Of a DNA stretch of 64,000 nt, positions 17,714 to 26,134 are shown one piece after another. Numbering within the stretch: the stretch's first letter is position 1; the number at the start of each line of letters is the position of its first letter. Under the pieces are notes generated by a model. It searched no databases. It saw only the letters and a program-made list of their open reading frames with translations, and was not told the DNA's origin. The stretch spans positions 29,527-93,526 of the forward strand of contig JAKSRS010000005.1 of the NCBI GenBank assembly GCA_024403515.1, read 5' to 3'. Made by a program: the position numbers and the translations under genes. The stretch comes from Lachnospiraceae bacterium. Lineage in GTDB: Bacteria > Bacillota > Clostridia > Lachnospirales > Lachnospiraceae.

Positions 17714-18094
17714 TCAGATATTCTCGTCCTCTATCACATTTGCAATACCAAAAGAATCTCTTTTAGTGTTAATTGCTAAGCCCATCTTTAAACCTGAAGG
17801 TTTATCATCATTGACAAGAATCCTTTCACCATATGGCGCGTCAAAAATAATATGATTGTACCTTATTCCATTTCTAAGCAAAAACTTCTCAGTCTCGTCC
17901 CTATATTCGCTCTTTCGAGCTGTAATAAAGATAATCATATCTTTATCTGGTATCTTAGCAAAAAAATCCATAGCACCGGGAAGTAATGTATCTTCGCCGT
18001 CTATTTTGTACCCATTATGTTTTACTATCGTTCCATCAAGGTCAAGTATCCAAGTATGCCCTAGGGTTGATAATATTATTGAATCATTTTCCAT
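17714..18094 (-). CDS. Small HAD-superfamily sugar phosphatase
   Basis: A 126-residue capless HAD enzyme. Motif I is WILDLDGTIV, giving Asp18 and Asp20; motif II is FITARK; motif III/IV is in ILVNDDKPSGLKMG. The length fits small KdsC/GmhB-like or LicD-associated phosphatases. Its start overlaps the stop of the 708-residue nucleotidyltransferase-kinase-isomerase by 11 bp, so both are made together. Inference: it removes the terminal phosphate of a sugar bisphosphate intermediate, as GmhB does between the kinase and nucleotidyltransferase steps of NDP-heptose synthesis. It could alternatively act on another sugar phosphate. Confidence 0.85.
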   Translation of the reverse strand: MENDSIILSTLGHTWILDLDGTIVKHNGYKIDGEDTLLPGAMDFFAKIPDKDMIIFITARKSEYRDETEKFLLRNGIRYNHIIFDAPYGERILVNDDKPSGLKMGLAINTKRDSFGIANVIEDENI

Positions 18095-20210
18095 TTTTAA
18101 GCATATCTCCTATAGCACCACCCGGATGATTCGGTTTGAAGTCGTCTTCCAATGACAAATGGAATCTTTTAGCAAGTTCCATAGCAATCTTCTGCAGAAC
18201 AATAAGATTGATTGTTGTCGAGTGATTTGGAACAACATCCCACGCGTCACCTTCATGCAACAGATGCACAATCAGTTTGTTATCCATTTTATTGGCTAAT
18301 GGACTTTCTTCTTCAAAACTTAGTAACCATAAACCAACACCTTCGCGTTTTTCGAGCAATTCCTCCAAGTAAATTGATTCTACAGTTGCACCACTCTTAG
18401 TAAGAATGATCACTGTATCACCAGGCTTGACCATACCTAAGTCGCCATGTACAGCAGTATTGGTATGAAGAAAGTTTGCGTCCAGGCCAAGAGACAGCAT
18501 AGTACCTACAAACTTATCACAAATTGGCACGTTCTTGCCAAGTCCTGAAGCTATGATTTTATGACCGCTTCTAATTGTTCTTTCACAGTCATCTATCAGT
18601 CTGTTCATCTGTTCAACATCAATAGACTTCAACGCTGAACCAATTGTATTCCAGTCATCTAAGAAATAATATTCATAGGCACTACTCATTGATAAAGCTT
18701 CTTCAAGATAGTACAAACCATTATAAAAAGCTCCGCAAATTGAATCATAGTCTTCCCAGGCATACGTCGTTAAGCTCAGCCATACAATGGCAAGGAATAA
18801 TTTCATCTGCTGTCTTGATACACGGCCATCCAATAATGCAAAGAACTCATCTTCTAATTCCTCCCAATGGTTAGACTCAATATCAAGATCAACTGCTTCA
18901 TCACCTATATGCAATCTAAATCTCTTTAAGTTAAATTGATCATAGTTACTAAACAAAGAATAATATAGTTTTACCCAGTCATAGGCTTCGTCACCATACA
19001 ATTCAGTTGTTCCAAAATATCCTCTCGGATCAATCAAAACCGGTGTTCCATCTTTGGACAACATGATATTGCTAAAGGTGCAGTCTCCATGAATAAGTAC
19101 AAATTCTTTGGGTAGATACTTCATCACAAGTTTTGTTACTTCTTCCTTGTGGTAGAAGATATTTCGGCAAACACGGCCGTTCACGGTAACATATTCTTCG
19201 TTTGCAAAAGGAACCAGATATCTGGTTTTTTCAAGTCTTTCAAATGTTTTATCTATATAGGCATTCTTAAAACTATCAGCATCTGAAGCGACTGAGCCAA
19301 GAGAATGAACATTGTTTAAACAGTCTACTAACTGATTTAAAATATTCTTCTTTTCACTCAAAGAAATGTTGTCACATTCATAGATGTTTTTTCCATCTAT
19401 GTAATCCATACACAACGGTTCAAAACTGTGGATGTTCGGTAAGTTCTTAAATGAACAATCCTTTAAAGCTTTATACCAAGCAATTTCTCTTACAGCAAGT
19501 TTTTCACCCTGACTGTCTATTGCTTCTTTATAGAATTTACCGTCCTTCACATACACCTTATTAAATGGACGACACTTTGCTTTTGAAAGTTTACTCCAGG
19601 CATCATAAAGGCCATATTCATGTGTATGATATAATCCCTGCTCTTCGAACGTCATATTCTTGGATTGAAGCCATCTGACAAACTCACCTTCGCACGGGAC
19701 ATCGCAAATATCTTTTTTATCGTTAAATATAAAGAATCCTGCTACACCAAATTCTTCACTACGCTCTTCTTCAAACTTCCCGTTTTCATATTTCCAACGA
19801 CAAGAGAAATCTTTTGAGATACCAATAACATTGCCATCATACTCAGGAAAAGCATAATCAGTAGGAAGAACCAAATCACACCATATAAGTAAGAAACGTT
19901 CACCTTCCGGCACTAGTCCAAGTGCCTCAGACATTCCTGCACATGTACCACTATGTCCACTTCCGCATACAAGTGAATAGTCTACTTCTGCAAACTCCTT
20001 AAGGTAGCGCTCTAAAACATCGTATTTGTAGTCACCAATAATAATGTATTTTTTATCAGGAAACTTTCTAAACAGATGAAAAATCATAGGAAGGTTTTCA
20101 ATCGGAACCAATGCTTTGGGCTTATTGGCCGTTAAACTTTCCATTCTTGTTCCTTTTCCACCTGCTTGTACAATTATATAATTTGGTTCAAAGCCACTTC
20201 TTGTATTCAT
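18084..20210 (-). CDS. Three-domain nucleotidyltransferase / APH-fold kinase / SIS sugar-phosphate isomerase
   Basis: A 708-residue fusion. Residues about 10-210 are a sugar nucleotidyltransferase with AGGKGTRM (16-23) and KPKALVPI, and WCDLVLP at the metal site. Residues about 215-480 are an aminoglycoside-phosphotransferase-fold kinase: catalytic HGDCTFSNIML (374-384), metal-binding IDPRGYFG (393-400), YGDEAYDWVKLYYS. Residues about 525-708 are a KdsD/GutQ-like SIS isomerase with ASGLGKN (554-560), TAVHGDLGM, TKSGATVES (604-612) and NHPGGAIG (694-701). Together with the overlapping HAD gene it supplies isomerase, kinase, phosphatase and nucleotidyltransferase, the four steps that make an NDP-heptose or NDP-pentose from a ketose phosphate. 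The product is not determined by sequence alone; the KdsD-like domain suggests an arabinose-5-phosphate-type intermediate. Confidence 0.88.
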   Translation of the reverse strand: MNTRSGFEPNYIIVQAGGKGTRMESLTANKPKALVPIENLPMIFHLFRKFPDKKYIIIGDYKYDVLERYLKEFAEVDYSLVCGSGHSGTCAGMSEALGLVPEGERFLLIWCDLVLPTDYAFPEYDGNVIGISKDFSCRWKYENGKFEEERSEEFGVAGFFIFNDKKDICDVPCEGEFVRWLQSKNMTFEEQGLYHTHEYGLYDAWSKLSKAKCRPFNKVYVKDGKFYKEAIDSQGEKLAVREIAWYKALKDCSFKNLPNIHSFEPLCMDYIDGKNIYECDNISLSEKKNILNQLVDCLNNVHSLGSVASDADSFKNAYIDKTFERLEKTRYLVPFANEEYVTVNGRVCRNIFYHKEEVTKLVMKYLPKEFVLIHGDCTFSNIMLSKDGTPVLIDPRGYFGTTELYGDEAYDWVKLYYSLFSNYDQFNLKRFRLHIGDEAVDLDIESNHWEELEDEFFALLDGRVSRQQMKLFLAIVWLSLTTYAWEDYDSICGAFYNGLYYLEEALSMSSAYEYYFLDDWNTIGSALKSIDVEQMNRLIDDCERTIRSGHKIIASGLGKNVPICDKFVGTMLSLGLDANFLHTNTAVHGDLGMVKPGDTVIILTKSGATVESIYLEELLEKREGVGLWLLSFEEESPLANKMDNKLIVHLLHEGDAWDVVPNHSTTINLIVLQKIAMELAKRFHLSLEDDFKPNHPGGAIGDMLKNGK

Positions 20211-20216
20211 TGCTAC

Positions 20217-21275
20217 TTACTCCCAACCTTCAAATACTTTATTAACGATATCATCCTGTGAAATATCGGCATTAACATCAACATTTACATATATTTCTGA
20301 GGGCAAACCGGTCTCCTTTAGCATCATGTTCTGATGCTCATAAAAATACCCTGGTCTTTTATCAAATTCCGTACCTTGATACGTAATAACTCTGATATTT
20401 TCAAATCTTGCCAGCACTAATACGTCTATCATTCCACTTTGCGACGCAATGACATGTCCCATATACTTAGCTGCTTTCAGAGTCTGCGTAACACTCAAAC
20501 TAAGCGTTTTTACCGAATCGTCGTATGCTTTCTCATTAGGTCCGGCATTCAAATACACCGAATATCCCATTTTTCCAGCTTTCTCTGATATTTTTTTCAT
20601 TAGGCTAACATCTAGTGATCTTGCACACTGTGCGGATGGAACAAGTAAAATACCTTTTCCTTTTGGTAATCCTAATTCTTCAAACAACTTTATATCGTTC
20701 TCGCTTGGTTCAATATTAGGAACCGACAGTGGTTCTCCCATGTTAAGTCTTAAAATAGAATTTACATTGACATCCGAAAAAGATAAATCATAGTCCGAAA
20801 ACTTTTTAATATCAATATTACGGTTGTCATTAAGGAATTCATAGTGCTTATGCACGTACCATTTTATTATTCCATATTCGCCATTTCCAAAATAGTAAGG
20901 AATCAGCCTTTTGTCTGACTCAATACTCATTTCCTTACGTATATATAAATAGTGGCTTAAACGGAACAAATCCTTGGCATCATCTACAGTAATAATCTCA
21001 TCAATATCATCTTTCCACATCATTGCCATATCACTATACTTCTTTGGTATAACTATGCCTATTTGATTGAGATTATGAAACTTTTTATATGATCTGACAG
21101 CAGCTAAAGCCATCATATAGTGACCAACATGAGCGTCGACAATAATCACGTAAGTCATATCTTTCATCTGTTTAACTATTCGATTGTATGACTTAGTTCC
21201 AAGGCTCCAATATATAGCCCCATGAAGGAATGAATTATTCTTAATACAGTCTTTTGCAATTTTCACCACACGCAT
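20217..21275 (-). CDS. GT9-like (heptosyltransferase-fold) glycosyltransferase
   Basis: A 352-residue protein with a GT-B-like pattern. YVIIVDAHVGHYMMALAAVRSYKK at the N-terminus and, in the C-terminal half, GILLVPSAQCARSLDVSLMKKI, YSVYLNAGPNEK and AAKYMGHVIASQSGMIDVLVLA follow the order of ADP-heptose:LPS heptosyltransferases (donor-site strand, then the S-x-SG-hDhh block). Similarity is distant, so GT9-like is the safest name. A similar gene lies at 23091-24047; the pair flank the ABC exporter. Position just upstream of the NDP-sugar fusion gene (7 bp) makes it the natural candidate to use that sugar, which is inference. The ribosome binding site is weak. Confidence 0.7.
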   Translation of the reverse strand: MRVVKIAKDCIKNNSFLHGAIYWSLGTKSYNRIVKQMKDMTYVIIVDAHVGHYMMALAAVRSYKKFHNLNQIGIVIPKKYSDMAMMWKDDIDEIITVDDAKDLFRLSHYLYIRKEMSIESDKRLIPYYFGNGEYGIIKWYVHKHYEFLNDNRNIDIKKFSDYDLSFSDVNVNSILRLNMGEPLSVPNIEPSENDIKLFEELGLPKGKGILLVPSAQCARSLDVSLMKKISEKAGKMGYSVYLNAGPNEKAYDDSVKTLSLSVTQTLKAAKYMGHVIASQSGMIDVLVLARFENIRVITYQGTEFDKRPGYFYEHQNMMLKETGLPSEIYVNVDVNADISQDDIVNKVFEGWE

Positions 21276-21300
21276 ATCACTACCACACTATCCATCACCG

Positions 21301-23034
21301 CTACTCTATTGTTTCTGTTTCCACTATTGTCCCGCCACTTACAGAATACACTTTGCTACACTTACGCACTGTTGTTAGTCTGTGCGCTATAACAATGATT
21401 GTAATAGTTCCATTCAAATTTTCTATAGCTTCCATAACTGCAGATTCGGTGTCATTGTCCAATGCTGAAGTCGCCTCATCAAGAACCAACAAATCCGGAT
21501 TAGTATACAGTGCCCTTGCAATTCCAATTCTTTGCCTCTGTCCACCGGATAATCTAACGCCTCTGTCCCCAACTTTTGTGAGCAAGCCATCAGGTAATCC
21601 TCTTACAAAATCTGCCAGTTGGGCCTTTTCCAGCGCTTTCCAAGCGCTTTCAACATTGCTTTCTCCAGCGCCAAAAACAACGTTCTCCAAAATTGTATCA
21701 TCCATTAAGTATATAGTTTGCGGTATATATCCAATAGAATTGTGCCACTCGACCAAATGATTATTTATATCTTTCCCATCAACTGCAATAATACCTTTAT
21801 TTGGTGCAAGAACACCTAAAATCAAGTCGATGATTGTAGTTTTTCCTGCACCAGAAGGCCCAATGAATCCTACCATTTCATTCTGCTTAATATCGAAATT
21901 AACATTTTCAAAAACATAGTCTGATGCTTCAGGGTATTTAAAGGAAACATCACGCACCTCAATCGATTTATTAATAGCTAATCTACTATCCTTATCATAT
22001 TTGCTTAATTCATTCTGACGCATCGAACGATATTCTTTTAAATCGTCATATATGTTATTTGTCGCTGCTTTTGCGAAGAGAATATTACTCATCGACTCAG
22101 AAATACGATTAAAAGAAGGAAGCAAACGAATCGTAACCATAACAATAGAAATAATAGTATTTGCAAATTCCTTCATATTCAAGTCAAATACAAATGCAAT
22201 TGCTACAGACAACATTATTCCCATAACACAAACTACCTCTAGTATGTATTTAGGAGCACGTGTTCTCATCTGCTTAGATATTCCAATAGGAATTCCGATA
22301 TCATACACATCACAATATTTCTTATAGAAAAACGAATCACGATTCGTAGTTTTAATCTCTTTTATTCCACCAAAGATTTGCAAAAACCACTGTGAAGCTC
22401 TTCCTTTGTTTTCTCTTATAACCTTACCTGCTCTTACCTGGTATACTTTTAAAATTTTATAGGTGATTGCTAAAACAACTAATAACACAAAGCCTATTAC
22501 AACAGTCATATGACTAGTGTCAATAATCAGCAAATAAGAAACAAGTGCTACACAAATAACCCCTTCAACCACTATATTTGAAATAGCCTGAACCATATCG
22601 AAAAAAGTATTAACATCGGTGAAAACGTTTCTCTGTATTTCAGCAACATTATGTTCTGTATGATATAAATAGTCCTGACTTATATAGTATTTCATCAGTT
22701 GAAAATTAATATCTCTATTACAGTTATAGATTACTTTAAGTTGATATTTGTATTGGCACATAGCGAACAAATTCTTAAGTGCAAAAATAGTTACTGTAGC
22801 AACCATTAATATCAGTGCCATTTTACCAGCAGAAGAAACACCCGTAATCTTTTGAATTATGATACATACTTTACTATTAAACATGTCTTCCGGGTACAAC
22901 ACGATCTGAACCACTGGTAGAAGAAGCGAAATACTTAACGCTTCTAGCACACCTGAAATCAGTGTACATATTAAAACAATCAAAAATTTAATTTTCTGTT
23001 TTTTATTAAAAATATAATTTAACTTACTTATCAT
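21301..23034 (-). CDS. ABC exporter, fused permease-ATPase (PglK/MsbA-like flippase)
   Basis: A 577-residue half-transporter. Residues about 15-310 form a six-helix type-I exporter domain; about 355-577 are the ATPase, with Walker A GPSGAGKTT (392-400), signature RLSGGQRQR (494-502), Walker B LLVLDEATSALD and the H-loop VIAHRL. Size and placement inside a glycan operon fit PglK, the flippase that moves lipid-linked oligosaccharide across the membrane. No Wzx-type flippase gene was found in the operon, so this is the probable translocase. It is flanked by two GT9-like genes. Lipid export unrelated to glycan is possible but less likely in this context. Confidence 0.9.
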   Translation of the reverse strand: MISKLNYIFNKKQKIKFLIVLICTLISGVLEALSISLLLPVVQIVLYPEDMFNSKVCIIIQKITGVSSAGKMALILMVATVTIFALKNLFAMCQYKYQLKVIYNCNRDINFQLMKYYISQDYLYHTEHNVAEIQRNVFTDVNTFFDMVQAISNIVVEGVICVALVSYLLIIDTSHMTVVIGFVLLVVLAITYKILKVYQVRAGKVIRENKGRASQWFLQIFGGIKEIKTTNRDSFFYKKYCDVYDIGIPIGISKQMRTRAPKYILEVVCVMGIMLSVAIAFVFDLNMKEFANTIISIVMVTIRLLPSFNRISESMSNILFAKAATNNIYDDLKEYRSMRQNELSKYDKDSRLAINKSIEVRDVSFKYPEASDYVFENVNFDIKQNEMVGFIGPSGAGKTTIIDLILGVLAPNKGIIAVDGKDINNHLVEWHNSIGYIPQTIYLMDDTILENVVFGAGESNVESAWKALEKAQLADFVRGLPDGLLTKVGDRGVRLSGGQRQRIGIARALYTNPDLLVLDEATSALDNDTESAVMEAIENLNGTITIIVIAHRLTTVRKCSKVYSVSGGTIVETETIE

Positions 23035-23090
23035 TTACAATCATCCCAACAAAAATATATTTTCGTCAATCATTCATTACAAACTGGCCA

Positions 23091-24047
23091 TTACAGTCTT
23101 TCTATTAATCTTTCTACCAAATAATCAAAATCAGTACTATCATTTATTCCTGTCAACGAAGGCACTACAAACGGATAGTCGTCCTTTCTCCTATAAAAAG
23201 CTTGCTCTTCATACATTATTACATCACATTCTATCCCCAATTCAACCAATAGATCACTAAGTCCGCTTTGCAAACTTATTACACGATTGACTTTGCTAGC
23301 AAGATCAACCAATTCAATCAAATCAGGTTTTATCGTGATTGCATTCTCTATGTCCATGTTTCCATTTATATATACTTTATATCCTTTAGATATAATTCTT
23401 GAAACAAGTTTCTCCCAAAACGTATTAGGAATCATCTTAACGGTTTGCGCCAAAGGGCAAATCAAAATAGTCTTTCCCGTAAAATCCAAATTACTATTTC
23501 GATTACTCAGATAATTTCCTATCAAACTAATATCGGGCTTTTTAATTTGACTCCTAATATCAATCTTTAAATATGTAGAATAGAATTCTGCATGGTATCC
23601 TATCTTACTATGTTTACATTTGTTAAACAGATCTTGTGAATGCTTATTTTTCCAAATATCATTAACAAAACCCGTTTTTAAATGATTCTTGTCGCTCAAA
23701 TAATAAGATAAAGCCCTTAGTGGTTTGGGATCCAATGCGAAAACATCATCAAATGTCTCATACAACCCTACGATCGGTATGAATCTATCGAAAGTAATAA
23801 CACAACATTTATCAATGCCCCATTGTTTTTTATAAGCTTCCACATATGAGCATGTGAAAACAACTTCTCCTATATGAGAAGAAAGTACAAAAGCGTTCTT
23901 GTAAAGCTTTTTATATTTGCGAAAAAGAAGCCAACCTCTAATATATGAAATAATTTTTAGACGCGACAAAATATTTTCATCTTCTGTAATTCTTCTGAAT
24001 AAGAATTTTTCGCTAAGTACCGCTTTAGATTTACTCATCATACTCAT
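23091..24047 (-). CDS. GT9-like (heptosyltransferase-fold) glycosyltransferase, second copy
   Basis: A 318-residue relative of the 20217-21275 gene. Early residues include NAFVLSSHIGEVVFTCSYVEAYKK, and the C-terminal half has GKTILICPLAQTVKMIPNTF, GYKVYINGNMDIENA and ASKVNRVISLQSGLSDLLVELG, the same order of donor-site strand and S-x-SG-x-D block. ATG at 24047 has an excellent GGAGG site. It lies between a GT2 gene and the ABC exporter. The two copies are too different for recent tandem duplication. Acceptor and donor are not known. Confidence 0.7.
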   Translation of the reverse strand: MSMMSKSKAVLSEKFLFRRITEDENILSRLKIISYIRGWLLFRKYKKLYKNAFVLSSHIGEVVFTCSYVEAYKKQWGIDKCCVITFDRFIPIVGLYETFDDVFALDPKPLRALSYYLSDKNHLKTGFVNDIWKNKHSQDLFNKCKHSKIGYHAEFYSTYLKIDIRSQIKKPDISLIGNYLSNRNSNLDFTGKTILICPLAQTVKMIPNTFWEKLVSRIISKGYKVYINGNMDIENAITIKPDLIELVDLASKVNRVISLQSGLSDLLVELGIECDVIMYEEQAFYRRKDDYPFVVPSLTGINDSTDFDYLVERLIERL

Positions 24048-24112
24048 ATCAAATCCTCCACATTGTCAGTTATAAACAAAGTTGTAAACTTTTTTGTGAT
24101 CTAAATCTGAAA

Positions 24113-25054
24113 TCATCCTTTTATCATTACAGAAACCACCTTAAGAAGCATCTTAACTTTTTTCTTCATGTATCCTCTACAAAAGAGCAAGCTGGTAGAT
24201 TCTCTGATTAATCTTCGCTTTAAATCACGTATCTCTTTTTTCTCTTGTGGCATGTTTCTCTTAATTGTTATAATCATGTTTATAATCTGATTCACAAGAT
24301 TATATCTTGCAAGAGTATATAGTTGTTTTTCATTCTGCATTTTGAAGAATGATACTCTGTCATTTTCAACGTCAACTATTTCCAACCAGCTAAGTGTAAA
24401 CTTCGAATGCATAATACTTCCTGGTCTTTGAGATCTATAGCAGTATTTTGCAGTTTTTACATTATGGATTTCACTGGCTTTCCAGTAAATTTTGTATAAT
24501 ACTGCAACATCCTCAAATCTCTGAATCGCAGGAAATCTTATATCTTCCCACAATTCTTTTCTGTATAGTTTTCCCCACGGAACTCCACCCGACTGGTATT
24601 TTCCTTCGAGAAGCCTTATACACAAATCTTTGCCATTTATTTTTTCTTCCAAATCACTGTTGACCTGATCACCACGATTTGTCTGTCCGTCAGCGGTAAA
24701 AACATGATTTCCGATCTGAACGATATCATATCTTTCAGATTCAGCTAAAAGCAATTCAAGATAGTCTTCATCTATCCAGTCATCACTATCAATAAAAGTA
24801 ATGAAGTCACCCGTAGCAACATCTATTCCATGATTCCTAGCCACTGATGCACCTGAGTTTTCCTGATAAAAATACTTCACCCTCGTGTCAGCATCTGCAT
24901 ACTCTTTGCACAAAGAAGCACTATTATCAGAAGCCCCATCATCTATCAAAATTAGTTCAAAGTCCTTGAATGTTTGTCTTAATATACTGTCAACACAGTT
25001 CTTTAAATACAATTCTGTATTGTACACAGGTACAATGACTGAAATTCTACTCAT
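24113..25054 (-). CDS. Glycosyltransferase family 2
   Basis: A 313-residue GT-A enzyme: SRISVIVPVYNTELYLKNCVDSIL, FELILIDDGASDNSASLC, then GDFITFIDSDDWIDEDYLELLL with the metal-binding DSDD, and GVPWGKLYRKELW and QRFEDVAVLYKIYW as in EpsJ-like enzymes. The ATG at 25054 is chosen because GAGGAAG lies 12 bases upstream; an upstream GTG at 25072 would sit over that ribosome binding site. The basic C-terminus (KKKVKMLLKVVSVMIKG) may contact the membrane. Donor sugar unknown. Confidence 0.92.
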   Translation of the reverse strand: MSRISVIVPVYNTELYLKNCVDSILRQTFKDFELILIDDGASDNSASLCKEYADADTRVKYFYQENSGASVARNHGIDVATGDFITFIDSDDWIDEDYLELLLAESERYDIVQIGNHVFTADGQTNRGDQVNSDLEEKINGKDLCIRLLEGKYQSGGVPWGKLYRKELWEDIRFPAIQRFEDVAVLYKIYWKASEIHNVKTAKYCYRSQRPGSIMHSKFTLSWLEIVDVENDRVSFFKMQNEKQLYTLARYNLVNQIINMIITIKRNMPQEKKEIRDLKRRLIRESTSLLFCRGYMKKKVKMLLKVVSVMIKG

Positions 25055-25109
25055 CTTTCTAATCTTCCTCACAATACGTAAGACTAAAGAATACCAAAAC
25101 TACTTAACC

Positions 25110-26111
25110 CTACCAGTAGGAACCTCTTTCAATCTGCTTGTAGCAAGCCGGTGGAGTGTCAATTGGTCTAATCCAATATTCAGTCTTCCAACTTTCTAAC
25201 TCTTTTCCCCAACGTCCTTCTAAGCCTTTTCCATATATGCCGAAGAGTTTAACCAAACTACCGCATAGTTCTATTGCTGTTTTACCGCTTCTTCGTACGC
25301 TTGCAGCTAAAGGATAGCCATACGCACCGCAGCCAATAAGTGCAACATCAAAATCTATTGCAAGGACTTCTCTTTCCAGTTTTTCAAACGCATCAAACCA
25401 GTCTTTATAATCTTCAGTATTCTCACCCATCTGAGTTTCAGGAGACTTGTATGTAATAAGTTCAAAGTCCGGAAGACATCTTTCTTTAACATTACAAAGT
25501 TTTTCTTTTATAGCGTACTGCTTCGTAATACTTTCAGGAAATGATGATACTACTAAAACCTTCTTACCAGCCAGCCCTTTTGACCAGTGATTATCTTCTA
25601 TAGAGTTTACCGAGTGACCGGTTACTTTATTATATTTAAACAGTTTTCCGTTTTTTACATAATGATTAGCTATATAATCAACATATAAAGGTTGCCAGCA
25701 AGCAAAGTAATCAGTATCCTTTACTGCTTCAAGTGTAAGTTTTGCATACTTATCTACATCGGCGTCAACATTGTTCTTATCTCCAAAGAATCCCGAGGTT
25801 CTGTATAACCAGCTTATCCAATTTTCGCTGTATTCAGTTCTTCCACCTAGTTCTTTTTCAATATATTCGCCAACAATATTTGCTTCTGTCATTCCAAGAC
25901 GTGCAAACATAAACGGTTCATTATTACATAGTTTATGAAGCATCTGAGCATTCAACTCATCATTCTCGAGCAGTTGCTTACCTTTATATAACCATTTAAA
26001 AACTGCACGATCTACTTCATCATCATTTTCACCAAGCTTATATTTTGCATTTATTAGTCCGCGCAATTTTCTTCTTACGCGCATCTCAAGGTGCCTAAAT
26101 ACTTTTGCCAT
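25110..26111 (-). CDS. GT-D-fold-like putative glycosyltransferase
   Basis: A 333-residue cytoplasmic protein without membrane segments. The pattern MFARLGMTEANIVGEY (about 73-88, an R-x-G-x-x-E type motif), AGKKVLVVSSFPESI, and FDVALIGCGAYGYPLAASVRRSGKTAIELCGSL-like C-terminal block (about 252-285) matches what is seen in GT-D (DUF1792-type) transferases and relatives placed in polysaccharide clusters. The final segment is rich in Trp and Tyr. I assign it by motif order, not by close similarity, and a non-glycosyltransferase role is possible. AGAGGATATC precedes the ATG. It lies between a GT4 and a GT2 gene in the operon. Confidence 0.6.
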   Translation of the reverse strand: MAKVFRHLEMRVRRKLRGLINAKYKLGENDDEVDRAVFKWLYKGKQLLENDELNAQMLHKLCNNEPFMFARLGMTEANIVGEYIEKELGGRTEYSENWISWLYRTSGFFGDKNNVDADVDKYAKLTLEAVKDTDYFACWQPLYVDYIANHYVKNGKLFKYNKVTGHSVNSIEDNHWSKGLAGKKVLVVSSFPESITKQYAIKEKLCNVKERCLPDFELITYKSPETQMGENTEDYKDWFDAFEKLEREVLAIDFDVALIGCGAYGYPLAASVRRSGKTAIELCGSLVKLFGIYGKGLEGRWGKELESWKTEYWIRPIDTPPACYKQIERGSYW

Positions 26112-26134
26112 GATATCCTCTTAAGATTGAGTTT

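Noticed and set aside
17714..20210. A CMP-Kdo pathway, because of the KdsD-like isomerase and a small HAD phosphatase
   Set aside because: KdsA (Kdo-8-phosphate synthase) is missing and a kinase is fused to the isomerase, which Kdo synthesis does not need.
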